From positions 8,370,001 to 8,434,000 of the forward strand of contig NC_135242.1 of NCBI RefSeq assembly GCF_947623445.1: a stretch of DNA of 64,000 nucleotides, written 5' to 3'. Both the position numbers and the translations under genes were made by a program. Below, piece after piece: positions 59,350 through 64,000 of this stretch. Position 1 is the first letter of the stretch. Every line of letters starts with the position of its first letter. The DNA is from Clavelina lepadiformis. Its lineage: Eukaryota > Chordata > Ascidiacea > Aplousobranchia > Clavelinidae. Under the pieces are notes generated by a model. The model had not been told where the DNA came from. It saw nothing but the letters and a program-made list of their open reading frames with translations, and did not search any database.

Positions 59350-60452
59350 CTATCGAAGACCTAAGGTTGTTTAAGACTGTCTTTTGTCCTTAGAAAATAA
59401 ACATTGATTATTGTTAATATTTTCGTGCAGCAGTTGGGTTGATTTCTATGCATGTGCTTTAAAACTGTGGGACTAGGAGCCACGGTTTAAATTTCGTCTT
59501 TACCGCTCTTCCTTCCTCATGTAAACAATTACAAATGTAAATTTCATTTCAAATAAGTTGTAGGCTACACCTAATCCAGCACATAGTATCGATCATACAT
59601 ATATTCTGTTCCATAGTACCCTCGAATATGTGTTTAACATTTGTTCTGGTATAGGAACACTTCCTTAAAGCGCCGGTAACAAAAGGTACAATCAACTCAG
59701 AATTATACATCGCTTTGTTGGCTATATCTGAGCAATAATAAAGAGTTGTCCTTGCTGTGGTACACTACGTGCTGACGTTTGACCCTGGATCGTTTTATGA
59801 AAGGATCATATGGCATTCCTATCAGGTAACATTTCGTATTGTTCGGACATTTTCATTGTTTCAGTTTTGTAGCAAACCAGCATAAAATTTAGCCGATTGG
59901 AGTTTCACCGGTTGTTGTCATATAATTACGTAAATGCTTTTGTTGCGTTTCAAAATTTAGACGCGGAAATTTCTCTGCATGGTAATCAAAAATCAATGCA
60001 AATCGAATTGCGGTGTAGAAAGTTTTGTTACTCAGCAATGATATAGAAGTAAATCTCTTAAACATTAGTTGATACAATAGTCAAACTACAAGGTAGTGTC
60101 TAATCTTTGTATCACATAATAACATATATCCTCTATAGCGCCATGCATTTTTCTTTAATACAAGTTGATACTGTCAATCATTACCTTTAACGCGGTTCAC
60201 TTGTTCTGTGGACACGTGCAGTGCGAACAAAGTTCCACATGGTTACGATTTTGACTACAAATCTACATAATTCCTTGTCCTATGTCATCATTGCACGATT
60301 CGCACAAAAATGCTGATGAAATGTAAAGGAAAGAAACTATATGCTGTCAAGCGAAGTATATGGCAGCACTATATATATAGTCATGCCGGTCGATATTGTA
60401 TAACAGTTGGGCATCATCTTTACCGAAAGACGGCACAGAAGTAGATCGGCAA
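59350..60452. other. Head-to-head spacer, 4.1-like gene and bHLH gene
   Basis: About 1.1 kb between two divergent genes, so both promoters are probably here. A TATATATATAG run at 60370-60380, about 75 bases before the bHLH start codon, is the only promoter-like motif I see. No gene or repeat is supportable. Confidence 0.4.
60370..60380 (+). promoter_or_regulatory. Possible TATA box of the bHLH gene
   Basis: The motif TATATATATAG lies upstream of the ATG at 60453. It also contains the in-frame TAG that limits the N-terminus. No other support. Confidence 0.3.
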
Positions 60453-63027
60453 ATGAATTGTAAAAACGAGCGCCATCCACAAAAGCGAAGAAACAAAATG
60501 ACTGCTCATGGAAACGCAGCAAGAGAGAGGTAAACTTATATATAGACGAGAAGGCGACCCAATCATTGACTAAGTACGTAACCGTAATGATAGTATCCAC
60601 AAGATGACGTAACTCAAACAATAATAAAAATACTAGGCTACTTATGTTTGCTATATTGGTAAATGTTTCAAGATACACAAAAAGCAAGTTATTACCACTA
60701 AAATATTTATTATGGCAAAAAAAAAAAACGGTGAACTGCAGTATAACCCAGAAATATATTTAATTAATATTTGATTAAAAGCTTTTAATAATTATGAATG
60801 TATATATAAATCCTGATATTTCCCTCCAAACAACTGCAATTAATAGGCCGCTTTCTTGAGTCATTCACAGCAGTGAGCAAAACGAAATGCGAGGAGAATG
60901 AAGAAATATTTTGTTATACTATATGGTAGTCCCTGTGCATGACCTAACACTCTAGGTAACCTGGGTACAAGATACCCAACTGGCTTTACAAAGAGAAATC
61001 TGGAATGCTGTTACCGGGATGACACCCCCGTAAGGGACAAGTCAGGAAGTCAACTAGAAGGAAAAATCTCTTTCAAAAACAATTGTTTTTCCAATTTAAA
61101 TTAGAAGCTATCTACGAAGCGTTCACAAAGCTATTTTTAAATTTTTAAGAACGTTCAAAATGTTTAACATTCAGGAGTCGCGTTAAAACTCTACGATCTG
61201 CATATACGGAACTTCAGAAAAAGTTGCCTTCAATTCCTACCGATACAAAACTTTCCAAGTTGGATATATTACTTTTAGCAACAGCATATATCGGCCAGTT
61301 AACTCGGAGTTTGGGAGAAACACGAAAGGCAAATGATACAGCAACTATTCTTCAAAAAAGTAAACTTTTATAAATGGCCTATTTAACGCTTTGTATAGGT
61401 GACTTGCTCCTCATCTATAATTTAACTTGTCGTTTACATTTGATAGATTAAGTTTACTTAAACTTTTCTTTGTGTCCCATCCATGCAGATGTAAACAAAG
61501 CAAAGTGGAACGCGCACTACCATGCGAGTGGATATTTTCACCCAGTGAAAGTAAGTTGGTTAAAATATTTTTCTTTTATTTTTATATAGGGTATATCGGT
61601 AATAAAGATTATTTGAAACCACGATACAGGGGAAAAGAAAGAAAAAACTTAGATTTGCGACACATTTTGTAAATCTTGCAGCACTATCATAAATATAAGC
61701 TCTAACCATGTAATCTTTAACAAACAAATAACTCTCGGAACATGCAAATTAACCAATCCTTTATGTTGTTAGAGTGCTCTTCAGTAAAATTCTTTAAGAT
61801 CATTTCCCGAACATTTCGGAAAAAATGCAACATTTTTTTCAAAGATCACAGCGATAGTTAAATACACGTCAAGAAGTGCTTGCTTATTTGAAAGTTTCAG
61901 CAATACCACTTCAAAACAACGAACCGAAAACAGCCTCAGCCAATTTGATTGTGTTCAAAAGAAAGTTCACGACGATTTCATCTGTACATTTGAACATCAT
62001 GCGACAAACTGAAACCTTTATTGTTACTGCATGACAGTGAAAAACTAAATCACAAACTTACATAAAATGTAAGCTGTGCTTAAAAAGTTTATACAACTTT
62101 AAAGTAGCCTATATGTAGTTACTTGTAATATACCATGCAAATCTGCGATTGGGAGAAGTATAATGTTCAGTGAACAGCAACGACTATATACACGTTGCTG
62201 ATAGATGACACGTGCTGAAAAATGCATTTAAGAATTTGACTGTTACAATTTGACGAAAATACTGAAAATGCATTTGGGAAATGTGCAACCAACTCAAACA
62301 CCTGAGCAAATAACATTGTTAGAGTTGTGCGATTGAATATTCGTCATGCGGAAAGTGAAAAGCAAAGTTACAGGCTTCCGTTTAACGATTGATGGAATTT
62401 AAAACAAATTGCTTGATCTTGTCCATAAAAAGTATCAGGTTTGATAGCTTGAGTTTTATAAATTTAATAAGCGACCAACTTTTCACGGTTGTGGAAGTTG
62501 ATGTATTTGGGCGATGTGTTGATGGAAACGCCTGAAACAAAATGTCGACTTGACTGATATGCCGACACATCATAACACTCCAAGGTGACAGACGCATTTA
62601 GCCTATAAATATGATTAACACTGTAACAGAAAATAGTTACTACGCAACTACGTATATACGGTCAATGCATAATAAATAATTACAGCCTTGCTCAAATGGT
62701 CCAGGCAGTGCTAATGTGTTTGTGTCAAAATACCAAATGCAGAATACTACTATAGTATTCTTACTTTTCCAGAAGTGGCCAATGAGATCAACATACTGCA
62801 CAAACCGAATTGTACAAAATGAAATGGCGACAGTTTTGAAAAAGGTTACTTCGTGTGATTTGACAAAGAAGTATCACTTGACAGCGGATTCCAAACAAAA
62901 TTGTGGAAATTATAAGGCAACACATCAAGAGCATCATTCGAGCTACAGTTTTTTTAAACACTACGACTCTACATCATTCTTGTCGCATGATCATGTGAAG
63001 GTGTTTTCTACAGAAAACTTGTGGTAA
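60453..63027 (+). CDS. TCF24: TCF24-like bHLH transcription factor
   Basis: Four exons: 60453-60529, 61175-61359, 61489-61550, 62773-63027, in frame for 192 residues. The first exon ends HGNAARER, the basic region; the second continues [40 protein letters not shown] and QLTRSL, a complete bHLH (about residues 20-75). The third and fourth exons join as [15 protein letters not shown], a motif I know from TCF23/TCF24 proteins C-terminal to the bHLH. Together these point to the TCF24/TCF23/musculin group, TCF24 being the best fit. The C-terminal 70 residues are His-, Lys- and Ser-rich and not conserved. The start is the first in-frame ATG after an upstream TAG. Expected role: nuclear E-box regulator or dominant partner of E-proteins. 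Confidence 0.87.
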
Positions 63028-64000
63028 TTCTCCATTACAAATCTGTTGGAGCCGATAAATTGAGATTAGCAGAATCAACAGAGTTTTATTATTGCGCATG
63101 CGGTATTGGCGAAATTTATGCACAAGAAGAATTTTTAAAAACTATTTTAACAGATTTTTTGCCAAAGTATCTTGCATAATCTTGTGTTTTTGCTATGCAT
63201 TGTACGATTAAACTTCATTGCCTTTTGAAAACAAAAACTATGTGTTGTTGGTTTCACTATATCCGCATGTCATGAAGCAGTTTGTGGAGCAATAGAGTAG
63301 TTCTTCTATGTGGTAAGGTGCATCTTCTCAGGAGCTTGTTGGTTCCAAAGTGATTGTTGGCAAGCATCGAGTGCGATGTAGGCTTTTTATCATGTTTCGC
63401 GATGTTTTTTCAATGCAGTTTAAATTCGGTATTTTGGTGTCGCTCAATTGCACATGTCAAACGGTAGTCTACACCGGGAAGTTGACGATTTGTGTCTGTG
63501 CGGTTCATAGCGGGTTGTATAGTTCCATTGTTGCACGTATTTTTTATTGTTTACACTGTTGTATAATCACATTTATTTTGGCGCCCGTTAGCGAACCCAA
63601 GTAAATAAGGTATAATGCCTTTACGTCTTATACTTTCTGTTGTTTTCATTACGTTATATTCTACACGGGTCTTCAGTGCATCTACATTCAATACCTATCT
63701 CAGTATAGCAACTGGAGTTTAATTAGCATTAGTAAAGTAACGGTTGGGATGCAGACGCTGTGACTGCTTGATTGGTTTCTAGTTGTGATACTGTATTTTC
63801 TAAGCAGCAGTTATAGGCTACTCGTTACCCAGGAAAATTGCAGTGAAAGCTAAACATTTAGTAATCGTAAGTTAATAGTTAACCAGGCCATTGACTGCTT
63901 CAGAATACAATCACGTAAGGATTAATGTATAAGCGTTGAATCGTTTCCCAGCAAGGTAGGTGTAGCTTAGTAGCGGTTACACGTTTCTCGGTTACTATAG
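63028..64000. other. Region 3' of the bHLH gene
   Basis: Holds its 3' UTR. ORFs up to 84 codons, such as 63350-63604, show no domain or splice context. I see no repeat or RNA gene. Confidence 0.35.

Overview
The window is eukaryotic, intron-rich, AT-rich and gene-dense. Compact single-copy genes with chordate-like proteins (POLK, VPS33A, GLE1, a TCF24-type bHLH factor), short introns and many small DNA transposons suggest an invertebrate deuterostome, most likely an ascidian tunicate. That placement is inference; no species could be fixed from the sequence alone.

Layout. 20-2447 (+): 3' part of POLK, the DNA polymerase kappa of translesion synthesis. 3515-7170 (+): complete VPS33A, the Sec1/Munc18 subunit of HOPS/CORVET. 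8.6-37.8 kb (-): a cluster of three tandem secreted genes made almost only of CUB domains, called here CUB-C (37.8-34.0 kb), CUB-B (31.2-18.7 kb) and CUB-A (14.1-8.66 kb). Together they hold 24 CUB domains, each coded by two exons. 38-44 kb: a gene-poor interval with an LTR-like repeat, a 175-bp tandem repeat and a decayed Ulp1-like protease fragment. 44120-53741 (+): complete GLE1, the mRNA-export and DEAD-box regulator, with a transposon inside a transposon in its third intron. 54133-59303 (-): a protein 4.1-like FERM gene, tail to tail with GLE1. 60453-63027 (+): a TCF24-like bHLH gene. The rest to 64000 has no gene I can support.

The CUB cluster is the most unusual part. Five CUB types (1-2-3-4-5) form a cassette present once in CUB-C, twice in CUB-B and once in CUB-A; a sixth divergent type closes CUB-A and CUB-B. 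All second-half exons lack the usual fourth CUB cysteine, and three of the six types carry an adjacent Cys-Cys pair. Some paralogous exons are nearly identical while their introns differ, which suggests ongoing exchange between copies. Each gene begins with its own signal-peptide exon, so the products should be secreted. Their biological role cannot be read from the sequence.

Mobile elements include a Tigger/pogo-type MITE, three hAT-type elements with 8-bp duplications (one duplication imperfect), a foldback-like element with arrays of a 15-bp unit in its arms, a LINE tail, and a 3.4-kb TA-flanked element whose coding region I cannot assign to a named superfamily. I recognised no tRNA, rRNA or CRISPR, but I did not search for RNA genes exhaustively.
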